From assembly GCA_035517655.1 (NCBI GenBank), contig DATIYJ010000063.1, positions 1-36,227 of the forward strand: 36,227 nucleotides of DNA. The letters are read 5' to 3'. Positions within the stretch are counted from its first letter, which is position 1; each line of letters starts with the position of its first letter. This document shows, piece after piece, positions 35,166 through 36,227 of this stretch. Source of the stretch: Nitrospiria bacterium (GTDB lineage Bacteria; Nitrospirota; Nitrospiria; JACQBZ01). A model generated the notes under the pieces. It was not told the DNA's origin and did no database searches. It was given only the letters and a program-made list of their open reading frames with translations. The position numbers were made by a program, and so were the translations under genes.

Positions 35166-35312
35166 TTATGGATCCGAACAGTCGCGCATCGAGCCGCAGT
35201 TCCGGCAGATCCATTTGCAATGGATCGAGATCAGCGGGTACCCGCACCGATCGCAGCGTGGAGAAGACGTTTCATCCGAAGGAGGGCCGTCCCTGTTTTG
35301 GGGAGCTTCCAT
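35166..35312 (-). CDS. 48-residue zinc-ribbon protein
   Basis: A small minus-strand gene with a striking cysteine pattern: Cys20, 23, 32, 36, 39 and 45 in PRCDRCGYPL, IHCKWICRNCG and MRDCSDP. The spacing and the Gly after each CxxC or CxxxCxxC group look like a real metal ribbon rather than an antisense shadow. No gene lies on the other strand here. An ATG at 35312 lies 7 nt from a -10 box, so the mRNA may be leaderless; an in-frame ATG at 35357 would add 15 residues but lies upstream of the promoter. I recognise no function. Confidence 0.65.
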   Translation of the reverse strand: MEAPQNRDGPPSDETSSPRCDRCGYPLISIHCKWICRNCGSMRDCSDP

Positions 35313-35319
35313 GATTGTA

Positions 35320-35349
35320 AGTATACCGTCCGTGCCGATCCAGAAGCAA
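35320..35349 (-). promoter_or_regulatory. promoter of the 48-residue zinc-ribbon gene
   Basis: On the minus strand there is TTGCTT (35344-35349), an 18-bp spacer and TATACT (35320-35325), with the ATG starting 7 bases further on. It lies head-to-head with the TPR gene. Confidence 0.5.
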
Positions 35350-35377
35350 GGAGACAAACCGCATCGGGGTGGGAGCC

Positions 35378-35869
35378 ATGACAGAAGAACGGGAGGACGA
35401 ACGGAAACAGGCGGTCGAGCTTTTTAAAAAAGCCTACGGGCTCCAGATGAACGGGGCGCTTGAAGAGGCCTGCGATTTTTACAAAAAGTCCATCGCAATC
35501 TACCCGACGGCCGAAGCCCACACGTTCCTGGGCTGGACCTACAGTTTCATGGGACGGTATGATGACGCCATCCAGGAATGTCACAAAGCCATCGAGATCG
35601 ATCCGGATTTCGGAAACCCCTATAACGACATCGGGGCCTACCTGATCGAGAAAGGGCAACTCGATGATGCGGTTCCCTGGCTTGAAAAGGCGACGAAGGC
35701 GCTCCGCTACGAAAGTTACTGTTTTCCTCATCATAATCTCGGGCGCGTCTGGGAAAAGAAGGGGGAATGGTATCGGGCGATGGAAGAATACCAGAAGGCC
35801 TTGAAGGCCAACCCGGATTACGTCCTGGCCGCGAAGGCCTTGGGCCGGATCAAAGGAATGCTGAACTGA
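35378..35869 (+). CDS. tetratricopeptide-repeat protein
   Basis: The 163-aa soluble protein is made of about four TPR units, for example AHTFLGWTYSFMGRYDDAIQ, PYNDIGAYLIEKGQLDDAVP and HHNLGRVWEKKGEWYRAMEE, each with the Gly, Tyr and Ala positions of the repeat. It is a likely protein-protein interaction scaffold. I chose the ATG at 35378 with a G-rich Shine-Dalgarno (GGGGTGGGAG) over the GTG three codons upstream. The receiver-like gene starts 14 bp downstream, so the two may work together. Confidence 0.88.
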   Translation: MTEEREDERKQAVELFKKAYGLQMNGALEEACDFYKKSIAIYPTAEAHTFLGWTYSFMGRYDDAIQECHKAIEIDPDFGNPYNDIGAYLIEKGQLDDAVPWLEKATKALRYESYCFPHHNLGRVWEKKGEWYRAMEEYQKALKANPDYVLAAKALGRIKGMLN

Positions 35870-35883
35870 ATAGGTTGTCTGCC

Positions 35884-36227
35884 ATGCCGAACCCAAGCGT
35901 CCTCCTCGCGATCACCGATCTTTTTTTCCTATCCAAAATCAGAACGGCCCTGGAAACCCAGGGCTGCGCCGTCCGGGTCGCCGCGCAGTCGCAACGGATC
36001 ATTAAAGAGGCGCTTGACCAAAAGCCGTCCCTGATCATTTTGGACCTTTCCCTGTCGACCGTGGATCCCGTGCAACTTATCCAAGAACTACGGCGGATTC
36101 CCGAGCTGAATCACCTTCCGGTTCTGGGCTACACGAACCACACGCAGGTCCCGAACTGGGAAGAAAAAATAAAAGACAATAAAACAAAAGTGGTACCAAA
36201 TTCATATATATCGTCAAATATAAACAG
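35884..36227 (+). CDS. receiver-like (degenerate response regulator) protein, cut by the window end
   Basis: 114 codons are present and the frame runs off the window. The N-terminus VLLAITDLFFLSKIRTALE and the LIILDLSLS strand (Asp54) form a CheY-like fold. However, the acidic pair of true receivers is reduced to one Asp (Asp12), and the conserved Lys in VVPKS is Asn (VVPNSYIS). It therefore resembles stand-alone pseudo-receivers with a DLFF motif. The last 60 bases are very AT-rich although they still encode the expected receiver pattern. It is co-directional with the TPR gene. Confidence 0.75.
   Translation, partial: MPNPSVLLAITDLFFLSKIRTALETQGCAVRVAAQSQRIIKEALDQKPSLIILDLSLSTVDPVQLIQELRRIPELNHLPVLGYTNHTQVPNWEEKIKDNKTKVVPNSYISSNIN

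Overview
The window is about 36 kb of GC-rich (roughly 60%) bacterial chromosome. It is dense with housekeeping genes and has one compositionally foreign block. The organism is a diderm: it encodes a TolC/NodT-type outer-membrane channel, an RseP site-2 protease and an exporter spanning both membranes. It uses the non-mevalonate isoprenoid route. A short ProRS, a CxxC-bearing YggX-like protein, a split transketolase and small Rieske and [2Fe-2S] carriers would fit Nitrospirota or a neighbouring phylum. That placement is inference only; there is no rRNA or tRNA gene to confirm it, and I saw no CRISPR array, insertion sequence or prophage.

Layout. (1) 305-6707, minus strand: an envelope and isoprenoid operon transcribed uppS-cdsA-dxr-rseP-ispG-proS from a clear promoter at 6732-6760. 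It couples MEP-pathway enzymes to undecaprenyl and phospholipid synthesis; ProRS lacks the usual bacterial editing insertion. (2) 6853-12832, minus: gltBD (glutamate synthase) with an exact promoter that predicts a leaderless gltB mRNA and a strong rho-independent terminator at 6785-6816. (3) 12864-18143, minus: a DUF3300 gene with an apparently truncated end, then a four-gene, translationally coupled DevBCA/TolC-like efflux cassette. Its ABC genes are markedly AT-richer than the surroundings, and its promoter carries an operator-like palindrome. (4) 18430-21732, plus: zinc-ribbon protein, thioredoxin-like protein and a triple-PAS hybrid histidine kinase, probably one transcript. (5) 21958-25536: CxxC YggX-like protein, cytoplasmic sulfite-oxidase-fold molybdoenzyme (minus), and an ABC-F ATPase (plus) behind a 175-nt highly structured leader, followed by a small unknown gene. 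(6) 25543-30785: transketolase C-terminal half (minus), acetyl-CoA synthetase, zinc-lobe dehydrogenase and CBS protein (plus), and a GGQ rescue-factor-like protein (minus). (7) 30842-33903, minus: a VOC protein resembling the C-terminal half of HPPD with a lysine-6-dehydrogenase-like enzyme, then Rieske, [2Fe-2S] ferredoxin and MoaB genes. (8) 34149-36227: HNH protein, MTH1187/YkoF-like thiamine-binding protein, a tiny zinc ribbon (minus), a TPR protein, and a receiver-like gene cut by the window end.

Two patterns cross the whole window. First, sigma70-type promoters with 16-18 bp spacers are easy to read in front of most transcription units, and three of them place the start site essentially on the start codon (gltB, the molybdoenzyme, the tiny zinc ribbon), which suggests leaderless translation. 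Second, degenerate copies of a GTAGGGGC...GCCCCTAC palindrome lie between genes. The best candidate for something undescribed is the structured RNA leader upstream of the ABC-F gene.
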